In this document: piece after piece, positions 1-11,617 of the stretch
Numbering within the stretch: the stretch's first letter is position 1
Layout: every line of letters starts with the position of its first letter
Assembly: GCA_016800925.1 (NCBI GenBank)
Contig: JABCPU010000163.1
Coordinates: forward strand, 62,001 to 126,000
DNA length: 64,000 nt
Direction of reading: 5' to 3'
Origin: Suillus spraguei
Taxonomy: Eukaryota; Basidiomycota; Agaricomycetes; Boletales; Suillaceae
Position numbers and translations under genes: made by a program
The notes under the pieces: generated by a model
Seen by the model: the letters and a program-made list of their open reading frames with translations, nothing else
Database searches by the model: none
What the model was told of the DNA's origin: nothing

Positions 1-947
1 AGATACGTCAACGACAACGACACCCATCACCCACGAGGCACCCCTGCGAGGTTGCGAGTTCCCGGGGTAGTTCTGCTGTCAGCTGGTTGAGCCTTGACTT
101 GACACTTCATCAAAGGGACGAACTACCACTTACGATGACCACCTTGAACACAAATAGCAGATGAAAACCGAAATTATGGCAAAGTAAATGTGTGTGGCGA
201 AAAGGCGGTGCAGACACGGAAACTTGACCATTGACAAGCCCGTCATACTATTGGTTACCACTCATTGATCAAGCCGACAAGTGGTGACCAATGATATGGA
301 AGACGGCATATTCGGTCCATGCCGCCGAGTAATACTACGAGGTCGATGAAACCGAGTTGATATGAATCGGTGAGTAATGAGACCTACAGGATTCATTTCA
401 GATTTTAGTCAACTGCTGCAACCGATACTCGAGTACCCATTAGGTAGTACCAGGACTGGCGTTATCGCGAAAGGCAAATGAGAAGAAAAGGGTTCTGAGC
501 TTGCGGGGAAATGGCTCAGCCGCCGCCACTAGCTAGTCTACCTCAGTCATTTTTAGCCACTAGCAGTATTAATGATGAGAATTCTCACGCATCACGTGGA
601 TTCAATACACTCGTCCTTACCGGCCCACCGTGCGAGTCGTGTGACGCATTGTGGACCTTCGATTCGAGGCATTTCAGCCTGCTACTACTTAGTAGTTTCT
701 GGTCTCATCGTATGATAGATATCCAAGCTCCCCGCCTTGTACCATTCGAAGTAAGCACTATGCACATCAACCAGCTTCCAACGACATCACTAGACAACGC
801 GACCGAACGTCCAGCATCAGTACCTTTGGTGGATCGGTCGGCTCTCCAGTTGGCATCTAGAAATGTCAAAGCTATCAGAACATCTCGCGTTGCGAGCGAA
901 TCGACAATATCGATGACAGGAAACAAGCCGCCGTACCTCTTGATCTC
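1..947. other. 5' flank of the paladin-like gene, no supported gene
   Basis: This stretch should hold the promoter and 5' UTR of the plus-strand gene that begins at 948. A 149-codon open frame starts at 511 and reads through the true start in another frame. It has no recognisable motif and no splice logic linking it to the paladin frame, so I treat it as chance. I see no convincing TATA box or second gene. Confidence 0.4.
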
Positions 948-3900
948 ATGGACAATCTGAAGCGAGCAGAACCATCCGTTGTCAAAACGAGAACGGGAAG
1001 CGTGTTATCCAGAGGCTTCATCTTGAAAACCGATTATTATCCGTCTGGTTCGCTTGATTATTATTGGTCGCTGTGAATTTAGTTCACAACGAGTTTAATA
1101 GGTCGAGCTCTTGATCTCGACTTGAATGTCCATGGTGCTCCCAACTTCAGGGCATCGCGCAATACGAACGTTTTCGGAGTTGCTCAACCTCGCACACAGG
1201 GCCTACGAGCGATTCTCTCTGTCCTACGTTGTCGCCCCGGCACTACCAACCCATCTCATGTCGTTTGGTTTTCTACGCGGGAGGAACCAATCGGTAAGTT
1301 TTCCTCGCAATATTCAAATCATCATGACCTAGCTTAATGAATCAAATTTCGTACGTCCTATTCATCATTCTTGGTGATGTATGTGTTCTTCTGTTTCTCT
1401 TGTCTCTCTTTTAGTGTATATATCAGGGCGACCCTTTGTCTTGCGCGATTCCGCTGAACCCAGAAGGACCCTATCATTATCCGATCGCGCAGAAAATCTA
1501 GAAGCCATAGAAGAACGTTTGAAGAATGACATTCTACAGGAATCAGTAAAGTGATACACATCCGATGTCGCTTGTTGATGACAGCACTGATGCTGTTTGA
1601 CCAGGTATGGCGGCTTAATATTGACTCACAATGAATTGCGTGAGCAATACAATATTTTCTTTCCATCGGATGTCGAACGTCAACTGTCACAGCTGCCGAG
1701 AGTGGGGACGGCGCCATTTTGCCTACTTGGACTCATGTTGACAATGTCAACGTAAGAACATCACGAGAACTCTGGGATGAAATGCGTGCAGATGGGTGGA
1801 ATGTAGAGGTATGTTTTCGTCAATTTCTTACCTTCTCCCCTGATTTCAAGGTTCGCCCTATACCCTCTTCATCCTAGTATCACCGGTATGTTCTTTATGT
1901 GCCCTGACGCCCGTGTCACATCGTCGATCTGTTACTTTAGTATCCCCATATCCCCCGACCATCCCATTGAAGTGAGCACATCATGTTTCCAACTATGGTT
2001 TATCGCTTACACCGCCAGGACAACTACCTAGATGCGTACCTACGTGTTATCAAAAACACAGATCCGGTACGAAGTGCCCTGGTGTTTTCTTGCGGCATGG
2101 GTGCCGTTCGAACTACATTTGCCATGGTCGCTGCTGTGATCGTCAGGAGGAAGATGCTCCTTTCTAGGGGTTTGGATGATCCATACCCAAGTAGGTCATC
2201 TTTCTTGAGCAGTTCGGGTAGCGAATCCTATAAGATGGGCAACGGCAGCCCCGGCTTCAGTACGGTAAGTTTACAATCCTTTCTTCGTACAAATTCCTTG
2301 ACACATTTCTGTCAGCCTACAAATCAGGTATGACACTCGTACGTTATTCGATTACGCCCGAGTGCTAATGAACTTGGTATTCCTAAGGCAACCCCTGATA
2401 TCAAGCTGGCTCAAGCGCTGGAAAATGCCAGTGCACAGCAAGACCAAAATAAGTCACTTCTAAGATTGACATATATACTGCAGCGACGTACGTATCGCCG
2501 CGGCCCTATCTCGGAAATTATTTTATCTCTCGCAGATCTCCATTCGCAGTCTGTGATCGCCTTGCTCATGGGCAACCCACACTTTTGGAGAACTTACGCA
2601 AAGCGCACCAAGGCAATTATGGAGTGATACTGAGTCTACTCGGGTGTTTAGATCACGGCTTACAGGCAAAAAGACTGGTTGATCGTGTAATCGATGCATG
2701 TAGGTCCATCGTCACGAGTGTTTCACATCTTGTGCCTTGAAAATGACGTTGTTATATATTGGGAGTTAGCCGCTAACTATGTCTTGATTCCTTAGGTGAT
2801 CAGTCACTAATCTCCGGGAAGACATATTCACCTACAGGGTCAAATATTCACTTACAACGGCCGATAGTGACGAAAGTAAACGAGAAGATCTTTTATCCAA
2901 GGCTCTCAGAGCGCTGGAGAAATAGTACGTGGTTGTGACTACCGTTTGACAACTGTTACCACATGGCTACTAGTTTTTTTATGATCACCTTTGCGAGTTA
3001 TGTTGATTCTGTCGAGGACTTTGAGATGACCTTTTGGGATTGGTTGAAGGTACGTTATTATCTATCATTGATGGAACCCCCGATCGCCGCAGTAACGTCT
3101 TAATTGTTAGGCGAGAACAGAAATTTGGAAGTAAGCTGTCCCCAGCATGTCAGTGACTCGGAAAACATTGAGTGATATATTCACAGTCAAGTCAAGTTTC
3201 TCCGCAAGACGTTCGGTTCGAGACTGAATATTTTTGCGCCCGTCAACGATCTTTCTCTCTTATCGAGATCAAGAGCAGAAGATAAATCTCTGGTGGCTGG
3301 ACAGAAGAATGATGTGGAGATCGCCGGAGGTCGACTGCTCGGCGATGAGTATAGCGATCACGTTGTCAAGGTTCGCTCTTTGAATAACACGTACTACTCG
3401 GCCTTACTGATTGCCGCAGAATCGAAGCGGAATCATTTTGCGAGAGAGGTACGTCAGCATCATGCGTTTGCAGCGTGTTTGGCTTCTTACGTCTGTCAAA
3501 TAGCACACTTCTCAAATCAGACCAATGGCTTTCAGAATCTCATCGTGTGCTCGACTCAGTCCGCGGGGCTATCAACTTTCGTAACATACCAGGGACTAAC
3601 ATATATGCGAGCGGCCAACCAACTGAATCCGCAGTTGATGAGGTGGTGCATCGAGTCAAAGAGGCACGCCCTGATGCCAATAAAGTCGTGTGGGTGACAT
3701 TGAGGGAAGAACCCATTGTTTATGTCAATGGCGCGCCTTACTGTTTAAGGCGCGAGCGCTTCACTCTCCGGAACATGAAAGGTTTGCGCACTCAGGTTTC
3801 AGCTTTGATAATGTTCCTGAGGGCTGAACTGTGTCAGATTACGGAGGAATTTCTGCATCGCGACTGGAAGTCTTAGAAGAGCGTCTGAAAGATGATGTCC

Positions 3901-6773
3901 TTACAGAGCTTGAAGCATTTGGGGGAAGGTACGTTTTTGTTTATTCCTCGCGGTTCCAAATCACAAATCACATACCCGGAAATGCAATGAAGGTTACTTC
4001 TTCACACAGAGACCTCAGATGGATCTGTGATTCCCATATGGGAGGAAGTACAATCCTCGAATGTCGCAGTGCTCAAAGACATTATGGCATCCCGTAAATC
4101 TAGCCATGGCTTGGATCTTCAATATGTTCGGATTCCGATCACATCCGAGCGTCCTCCTGATTTCGCGGACATTAGTGAGCTCATGGACCTTGTTCTTCGC
4201 ACAGACTCTCCCCGCACGGTTACGGTCGTCAATTGCCAGCTTGGGCGAGGAAGGAGCACTCTAACTTCCGTGAGTACGGGTGGAGGTAAAAGATTGTTAT
4301 TATTGATATTCCTGCAACGCAGGTGTTGATTGTCCTCATTCAACAATGGCTGAATGACAGTCGGACGCTTTCTCAGTGGTCGCCTCGAACGGAATCTCGC
4401 TCATTGTCGATGTCGATGACTTCTGATATGTTTTACGATGAACCTTCAAATAAGCGCCATTCATATCAGGTCATCAATAGTACGTCATTAGCCTTTCCTG
4501 TTGGGGTTTAATACTTAGATTGAAACAGATCTCCTTCGAATCGTCAGGAAAGGTCCTGCAGTTAAGAACACTGTTGACGAGGCCATTGACCGATGTGCGA
4601 TCGTCATGAATCTCCGAGACTCTATCGAAGACGAGCGTATTTTGGCTGAGAAAGCGCCTGGCGAGAAGCAAAAGCGCCTCCATGTTTCAAAAGGTGGAGA
4701 CAACACTTTCCCTTTTTTATCCTAGCGTTAAACAGGCTCAGGGATGCACAATTTGCGACGTTACTTTGAGCTCATTTTGTTTCAGGCGTATCTGCGATCT
4801 ACTGAGCCGGATACGATGCAATCATTTGAGACTTTCAAGAGTTTCATTGAGAACCGTCCAGGTAAGGAGATCATTTTTGTACCTCACTAAAGCGTTTCAC
4901 TTCTTAATATGGCATAGTCATCAAAACGTTCGAGAAGGAACTCATTGCGGAAGGCTTGCACGCCCTTAAGCCACTCGAGCGTGCGGATGTGAATGAGAGT
5001 GTAGCTCGTCCGGACGAAGTCAAGCAAGTGGTAGTAAACCGATCTGGCAGCATTCTCTCTGCGTCTACCATTCTCAAGAGCGACTTCTTTTCAAACTTGC
5101 AAAAGATGTCGCTCCCTGAGTGCGTCCTTTCAAATTTCAATGAAGCGTGAACTAAAATGATTTTTTCGTATAGGAGGATCGAAGGCTCTCCTAATTTTCG
5201 TCGCGTGCCACTAACGTTGAAGCTGGCTTCTTCTCGGGCTTCTTCTCCTATTGATCCAGCTGATGAGAAGATGTTGTGCGGCAGGTGTGTTCTCTGAGAG
5301 ATGACGCTTAATATTCATTGACTGTGTTTTACAGTGGAATGCCTACAGTTCAAGGGTAGGTTTGTGGTGTGTTGACGGAATGAACTCTCACCGCGTCCTG
5401 TCTATAGTTTGCGGCGAGCGCTAGCACGCGTTGATGCTGATCCACAAGGTCACAATATGGTGTACTGGACATCTCTGCGAGAGGTGAGATTAGGCATGTC
5501 GATACTTCCTTTATCATGGCTGAAGCGACATAGGAACCCGTCCTCTATATTGCGGGCCGCCCGCATGTTCTGCGGATCGTAGACAAGCCACTTGAAAACG
5601 TAGAGTGAGTATTTATAAACCACGTAGGACAGCAGGCTGATATCGACCAGAGCAACTGGGGTCACTACAGCCATGGTGGAGGCCATGGAGGAACGTTTAA
5701 AGAAGGATGTCATACGTGAGGCCAGAATGGGTGATGGACGTATCCTTCTGCATGATGAGCTTGAGGAGCGGCCTGGCGTGTTCTCTATCATACCCATATG
5801 GGAGACGGTGGATGAGGAAGATATTATGACTCCAAGAGATGTTTTCGATCTTATGGCCAAGGAAGGGTTTAAGGTCAGCGCGACATTCTTGAATTATCAG
5901 GTCTGCCGTTGCTGATTCTGTACGACAGATCAATTATGATCGAGTCGCTATCGTGAGGATCTAGAGTTCCATATGAAATAAGCGCTCACAACAATTTACA
6001 GACCGACGAACAAGCGCCGTTACCTGATGCTCTGTCACAGTTACTGGAACGTGTCCGGTCTGGATATCCAGAGGCGGATGACTTCATATTCAATTGTCAG
6101 ATGGGCCGTGGTCGTACAACCACGGGAATGGTCACAGCCTGCTTGATATCAACGACGATGAACTGGCAGGGCGAAGAGAACTACATTGACGGACATGAGG
6201 ATCCCGACTCTGTTGAATATGACTCCATTGATGGTCCCTCAGAAGAACAGGCTTACCGGCAAGGTCTGATTGCCAGATACCTTGAGTATTGCATGTCTGA
6301 TGATATGTTGTGACAGGGGAGTACAAGACTATATTGCAACTTGTCGGCGTTTTGTCTCATGGCAAAATTGCAAAGCGCCTGACTGACCGTGCCATTGATC
6401 TTATGCAAGACGTGCAGAATCTTCGCAAGTCAATATACGAGTAAGTGAAACAACTGTATCATGTCTTGTTCTGGCACTGATGAGGAGCATAGCTACAAAC
6501 TCAAGGTAGAGGCCCTGGAAAAAGGAAGTGCGAAGCAACGAAAGCTGATGAACGTTGCGGTGAATTACCTGTGAGTTGTTTCCACATGTTGTCCACGTAG
6601 CTACCTGACGCGCGCCCACTGCACGCAGATATCGCTATGGTACCCTGATCGTATTTGCTAACTATCTCATTGAAATAAGAGAGATGCAGGGAAGGGAGAC
6701 GAGAGGGTTTTCGGATTGGCTTAGAGAACACAGAGAGATTGCGAAACTGCTGGGGAGGAGGTCATTGGATTGA
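948..6773 (+). CDS. Paladin-like protein with repeated PTP-like phytase (inositol hexakisphosphate phosphatase-type) domains, 33 exons, one apparent frameshift
   Basis: The exons I read are 948-1047, 1102-1293, 1415-1550, 1605-1639, 1693-1808, 1878-1885, 1941-1971, 2019-2264, 2316-2327, 2388-2487, 2536-2699, 2804-2924, 2974-3049, 3111-3130, 3187-3370, 3420-3448, 3504-3781, 3838-3928, 3993-4269, 4323-4479, 4529-4693, 4736-4861, 4918-5119, 5174-5284, 5335-5355, 5408-5483, 5534-5604, 5651-5873, 5929-5952, 6002-6263, 6317-6440, 6493-6570 and 6629-6773. They total 4001 nt, one short of 1334 codons. Three repeats each carry an LREEP-type motif (STREEP, TLREEP, SLREEP) and a CX5R loop: CGMGAVR near 2090, CQLGRGR near 4235 and CQMGRGR near 6095. 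By family these are PTP-fold phosphatases or pseudophosphatases, probably cytosolic; activity is not shown here. Start ATG 948 lies directly before the conserved VVKTRTGSVLSRGFILK block. A frameshift lies near 2572, and the 2699/2804 junction is the least certain. Confidence 0.85.
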
Positions 6774-7127
6774 GGATGGGCGCTCGCTCCATGATAATGA
6801 TAATGATAAAGACTTACTTATTAGCATGTCATACAGACTTTATTTTGTCTCCATCGTGAGATTCCATGATATCATGTACCTTGCAGAGCCCGTTGATATG
6901 AGATGTGACACTGTTACGATGTTGTCACACACTGCCACCCGTTGTTTCTTTTTACCAGACTTCTCTTTCATTCATATTTACCTGCGTCGCCGTTAATCCC
7001 TCTTCGTACAACACGCCCCAAAACGGCGAAGACAATACCTCATACAACGTGCTAACCTCGAAAAATACCATAGAGACCGCTCATTAATCTTCGTGTCACA
7101 CGATATCAGTCTACTTGAACCCGCACG
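6774..7127. other. Intergenic region between two plus-strand genes
   Basis: This holds the 3' end of the paladin-like gene and the promoter of the next gene. A short (gataat)n tract lies near 6794-6810. Pyrimidine-rich sequence runs from about 6940 to 6970. No further gene is visible. Confidence 0.4.
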
Positions 7128-8373
7128 ATGAAGAGTGCAATGAAGAGCACGACATCGCGATGTCTGCTGCTTCTTGTAGTGGCCTCTTGTTTTTTGGTAT
7201 CAGTTGCACATGCTCCACATCAACTACTTGAAGAGCGAAAGCCTAATCTTCATGCGCGCGAACTAACTGTATCTGTACCTCCCGTGGGGCCCACGACTAC
7301 GACCCCCACAACCACACCACCTACAACCACGCCTACAACTACAACACCGCAAACGACGTCGACACCCTCGACTACTTCGACACCTCCTACCACTTCCCCG
7401 ACCCAAACGACGACCAGTACACCAACGTCGAGCCCTACTACCACCACCCCCACGCAGACCAGCTCCACACCACCTCCTGAGACTACTGCTGCTACCACCC
7501 CGACCACGGTTCTTCTTCCGTCTACCACGGTTTCAGTTTCAACCAATTCTGCTGGACAGGAATTTACGAGCACTATTGTCATTACACCCACGCCCACCCC
7601 GAGCGCGTCGAGTACAGAATCTTCTTCTGCTAGCAGTAGTAGCTCTGGTGGCCTTGGAACAGGTTCTATTATTGGTCTTTCTGTAGCGGGTGGTGTTGCA
7701 GTCATTGCCATCATCTCATTCTTTATTTGGAAGTTCACCAGAAAACGCTTCGCAGACTTTGATGACAGTACGTTTTTCGATTTGTGATTTGTAAATCTAT
7801 CATGACCTCGATTTAACAATTGCATCAGACGAAGCAATCAAGTGGCCAGAGTTGAACACGCATGGCTCTGATACTCACGCATTGCCGACCAAATCTACGG
7901 GCCGATCAGGTTTCGGTGCAGAAAGTGAATCTGAGGTGAACCTCGCACGCGCGTCTAGTCCTGGTGGATACGCCCATTCCGTGGCTGCCAATTCGCTTCC
8001 TGAAACCTATGTAAATTCACCAGACCCGTACGCCGTCCCTCCTCTCCCACATCTCAACCCCAACCAACCCTACCATGACGACCCCAGGACCTATGACCAG
8101 CCAGGTTACTACGATCCCTATCGTGGCCCCGTGCCCAATACGTTTGGTGATGGTTTCTCGGATGGCCATACTACAGAGGCTATCCAGATGACGCGAATGG
8201 CCCGGACCAGGAGTCCGGGTCCACAAATGGGATATGATGTGCAAGGCCGTGCCTCCCCAGGTCCGCAGGCGGCCATGGGGTATGCACTTGATGGGCGACC
8301 GGCAAGTCCCGTAATCGGTGCTGGTAGGGCATCGCCAGGCCCGCAAGTCGCATATGGGTACGGGCCGCGATGA
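7128..8373 (+). CDS. Mid2-type single-pass membrane protein with Ser/Thr/Pro-rich ectodomain
   Basis: There are two exons, 7128-7767 and 7829-8373; the intron 7768-7828 has a GTACGT donor and CAG acceptor and joins GAT GAC A|AC. The protein has about 394 residues. It starts with a hydrophobic leader (LLLLVVASCFLVSVAHA). A Thr/Pro/Ser-rich stretch of about 130 residues follows, likely O-mannosylated. One membrane helix (SIIGLSVAGGVAVIAIISFF) is followed by basic residues (KFTRKR) and a cytoplasmic tail. The tail has three SPGPQ repeats and many Pro/Tyr residues. The layout matches the Mid2/Wsc-like or SKG6-type surface proteins of fungi, which act in wall sensing or polarity; the exact role is inference. 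A second in-frame ATG at 7140 could also be used. Confidence 0.75.
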
Positions 8374-9460
8374 GTGCCTCTTGGGGGTAGTGTGGATGTG
8401 GGGAGTCAAGGACAAATACGAGAATAGGACAGAGTTGCTGGATATTTGCTATATGTTATCCAGAAATCTGGAATTTTGTGCGGGTGGAATACTACTACAC
8501 GACTGCTGCCCACTCGACATGGATCTACTGCGACAACTTACCGACTGCGACGAACGGTTCCTGGTTCGTCCTTATTTGATTGATCTCATCTCAGCACTGG
8601 CTGGCCTACGATATCTGCATGACCCTGGCTTTATTTTTGTTATCAACTTCATCTAGACGTTTGGTTGTTTTTTTGCCGCGTTCCGTATGATCATTTTGAT
8701 TGTCTCATGCACAGACTGGTGGCCCTTGGACTCGTCAGCCTATCATCATTGTCGATTACGTCATGCTTTCGGTATATCTATCTCCATCACTTTTACTAAG
8801 ACGCTCGCTGCAGCATATACGAATTCCCTTTATTTTTCTTATCATGTGTCATACCATCCATCAAATTTATATCCGTATCCAATGACCAATGATGGCAGGG
8901 ATAATTTGCGGGGAGTTTCTGCCGTGATTGCATGGAGGAACTGTCACGGTAGCTCGACTCCTCAATCAGAGTATCTAACTGTCGCTGAGCAGGTAAGTTC
9001 ATTGTACATATGCAAGTACGGTATCCCGGTGAAAAATTGAACAAAATGAATATTCCTGGTCCTTCCTTCGTATCCGACGAGCAATAATCGTGTTACACCG
9101 TACCAAGTACTGTCAATTAACTCTTGAAATATCATCTTTATAACAACACAAAATTTATAGCAATTTTCATAAATAATGACAATTCCCAAAAAAAAAAAAA
9201 CTTTGTTGATCCGTGGACTTGCATTCGGCGCATTGATACTAGTACCATTTGTGTGTCTCTACATATTTATGACAATGCTGAACAACAACAACCCCGAAGC
9301 AGAGGACTGGACACTGCTCGGTGCTCACCATGAAGTACAGGGGGGCGAGCCTTTACAATGATGGCAAGGGAATGAAATTCAGCATCCTCTTTGTACCTCT
9401 TCAGCAATTTGACCCCAAGCGTCGAAAGAATGCAAAGCCAACATCGATCACAAAGATAGT
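8374..9460. other. Intergenic region, nothing recognised
   Basis: This contains the presumed 3' UTR of the Mid2-type gene and AT-rich sequence. A run of 13 A residues lies at about 9188-9200. Several open frames of 60-120 codons occur, but none carries a recognisable motif or a consistent exon structure. Confidence 0.4.
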
Positions 9461-9829
9461 CTACATCTGCACCCGTTCGATGTTGAGCCCAACACATTTG
9501 AATGAAGCATGAATGGTTGCAAGAGAAACTGGCAGGTCACGATATTCTTCAAGACGATGGCTGTATTCATCCAGGAACAGGGTTGGCTTGTGACGAGCCA
9601 AGCGGAGCAAGTAGAGACAATCAGAATGAATGAGTTTGCGAGGGCGTCCACGTCCAATAGCAAGTGTCTTTGTAACATCACCAGTAGCATGCTTTTGTCG
9701 TAGAGTTCGGTGCAATGTAGACAGTGAGAAGTCAACTAGTTGGCATATTTCATTATCAGAGTCTCGTCGAGGAGCTTTCAGGCGCAGAGTGATGCGTTTC
9801 GCATCGTCACTGATGCGGCGGTTGACCAT
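9461..9829 (-). pseudogene. Truncated Tc1/mariner-type transposase, N-terminal DNA-binding part
   Basis: About 122 residues from the methionine at 9829 match, from memory, the N-terminal helix-turn-helix part of Tc1-type DDE transposases common in Agaricomycetes. The sequence starts MVNRRISDD and includes the pieces EICQLVDFSLSTLHRT, IGRGRPRKL and PTLFLDEY. The protein stops at 9461 directly after a GLNIERVQM segment, before the catalytic DDE domain, and the downstream sequence does not restore it in another frame. It is therefore a fragment or a domesticated DNA-binding piece. Its 5' side abuts the 69-bp minisatellite at 9884. Confidence 0.65.
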
Positions 9830-9883
9830 GTTGAGTGGCGCACTATCAGAGAGAGAAGAACTGAGGCCAGACAATGAACGGCG

Positions 9884-10381
9884 AACAGTGGCCAAGGACT
9901 TGGATCAGCACGGCTCGAGCTCGAAAGACGATCGACACACTCACAGACTGCAAACAGTGGCCAAGGACTTGGATCAGCACAACTCGAGCTCGAAGGACGA
10001 TCGACACACTCACAGACTGCAAACAGTGGCCAAGGACTTGGATCAGCACGACTCAAGCTCGAAGGACGATCGACACACTCACAGACTGTGAACAGTGGCC
10101 AAGGACTTGGATCAGCACGGGTCAAGCTCGAAGGACGATCGACACACTCACAGACTGTGAACAGTGGCCAAGGACTTGGATCAGCACGGCTCGAGCTTGA
10201 AGGACGATCGATACACTGACTCTCTGCAAACAGTGGCCAAGGACTTGGATCAGCACAGCTCGAGCTTGAAGGACGATCGACACACTCACTCTCTGCAAAC
10301 AGTGGCCAAGGACTCAGATCAGCACGGCTCAAGCTCGAAGGACGATCGACACTCACAAGCTGCGAACAGTGGCCAAGGGGG
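9884..10381. repeat. 69-bp minisatellite, about 7.2 copies
   Basis: Copies begin at 9884, 9953, 10022, 10091, 10160, 10229, 10298 and 10365, each with the core AACAGTGGCCAAGGACTTGG. The first six full units are exactly 69 bp; the last full one is 67 bp and the eighth is partial. Copies differ by few substitutions, for example AGACTG versus TCTCTG near the unit end. Because 69 is a multiple of three, the array is open in several frames on both strands; the minus-strand frame repeats a 23-residue unit containing PSPWPLFAVCECVDR. Confidence 0.95.
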
Positions 10382-10728
10382 AAACGCGCGTGTACACTAA
10401 ACTAGTAGGAAATACCAAAAAGGAAGCTGACTCAGACGTTCATGACACAACCCATAACCTCGAACGATTTTATTTTTGCGATTGTCATTATTTCTCAAAA
10501 TTGCAATAAATAAGCAGCATAATGAAACAAATCCTGCTACTTGTAGAGTAGGTTCCCCACTACACGGCGCACGCTGCTACTGGTTGGTACATGTATACGC
10601 CGCGGAACTTCGTGCAATGTTAAGCAATGTTTGTTTGGCTGAACTTCGATGCAAAGAATGATCAGAATATTGTAAACTTCAATTTATTCATCCCCCACCT
10701 TTCGTGATCTGTGATACACAAAGCTTAA

Positions 10729-11088
10729 ATGCAGCAACACCTCAAAAATCAGCTAGTCGAACTGCAACAGTGTCTCGAGGCACTGCCAATGGACCTTCCG
10801 GTTCTACAAGCAATGGAATTCAAGTATAAATTCTCTGACTTCAGCCCAGATGCCGAATGGGCTGACCCCGAGGACGTTGCAGAAGATGGTTCAAGTAAAG
10901 TGGATTCTTTCGACGGTGAAGGTTTCGATGCTGCCAGTATTATCAATCTCAACTCCGGGAGACTAGTTGACGTACTCGCTGATAAGGATTTGGCTCCTGC
11001 GGCACCACAAAACACGGTCATTCTTTCACCAGCAAGCACCTTTGTGCAAGAGAGGGTTTTAACAGAGGCAGACTGGGACATGGAATAG
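10729..11088 (+). CDS. Small acidic hypothetical protein, 119 aa
   Basis: The open frame runs from ATG 10729 to TAG 11088 without introns. The protein is acidic (EWADPEDVAEDG, EGFDAASI) with a short coiled-coil-like start (MQQHLKNQLVELQQCLEAL). I do not recognise the family. It sits between the transposase/minisatellite block and decayed repeats, so it may be the remnant of a larger gene or transposon ORF. The opposite strand is also open over most of this span, which weakens the call. Confidence 0.35.
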   Translation: MQQHLKNQLVELQQCLEALPMDLPVLQAMEFKYKFSDFSPDAEWADPEDVAEDGSSKVDSFDGEGFDAASIINLNSGRLVDVLADKDLAPAAPQNTVILSPASTFVQERVLTEADWDME

Positions 11089-11185
11089 ATACTATATGAT
11101 ATATCTTTACTTAGTATTGGTGAATGAACGCGAATTTTGCAAAAACACGCCTTTGAGTTGAAAGAGTCCAGATCCTTCGGGCCGG

Positions 11186-11285
11186 TTTTGCCGATAGTGG
11201 ATATCCACCCTACTCACCGGTGGATAACTGACCCCCAATTTCCCCAGGGTGGATAACTCCCCAGACGGTTATCCACGGTACACTA
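11186..11285. repeat. Cluster of GTGGATAAC / GTTATCCAC motifs
   Basis: Within about 100 bp the palindrome GTGGATATCCAC is followed by GGTGGATAAC twice and the inverted form GTTATCCAC once. The arrangement suggests a small palindromic element or the end of one. No coding sequence overlaps it. Confidence 0.4.
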
Positions 11286-11617
11286 ATACGCTCCTAGAAA
11301 CCATCGAGGCTCTGTTGTTTGCTGCATTAGAGGAGTCTGCCACAAGCTTGGTGTGATATGTATGTTCGAATGCTGAGGATCAAACCTCAGGCACAATCCC
11401 AGCATACACAAACATCTGCATGATTTTAAAGATTCGAATAAACCATAATAGCGAGTCTAAGAATCTAGGAAATTTGGGTTCTATAGAAATGATGAACCTG
11501 GCATACGAAGGTTAACAATAGTTTGGCATGTCACAACGAAAAGCGGAACAGAAAGAAATTACAGCTCCCCGCAGAGTACCCGACTAGTGCTCGTATGAGT
11601 CATATCGAGCATCCCGT

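Noticed and set aside
1..27. Possible start of a divergent minus-strand gene (ATG at 27, MGVVVVDVS)
   Set aside because: Only nine codons are inside the window; nothing can be tested.
511..960. 149-codon open frame upstream of the paladin-like gene
   Set aside because: It has no recognisable motif, overlaps the true start in another frame, and the conserved paladin N-terminus begins right after ATG 948.
7250..7837. 195-codon minus-strand frame opposite the Mid2-type gene
   Set aside because: It is the complement of the Thr/Pro-rich low-complexity region, giving a Val/Gly-rich mirror product.
9778..10356. 192-codon minus-strand frame through the minisatellite as a protein gene
   Set aside because: The openness follows from a repeat period divisible by three; other frames are equally open and no start context or domain supports translation.
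9884..10381. CRISPR array
   Set aside because: The units are contiguous tandem copies without unique spacers, in a fungal genome.
11186..11285. GTTATCCAC motifs as bacterial DnaA boxes or an origin
   Set aside because: The gene structure is clearly eukaryotic with spliceosomal introns; the similarity is chance.
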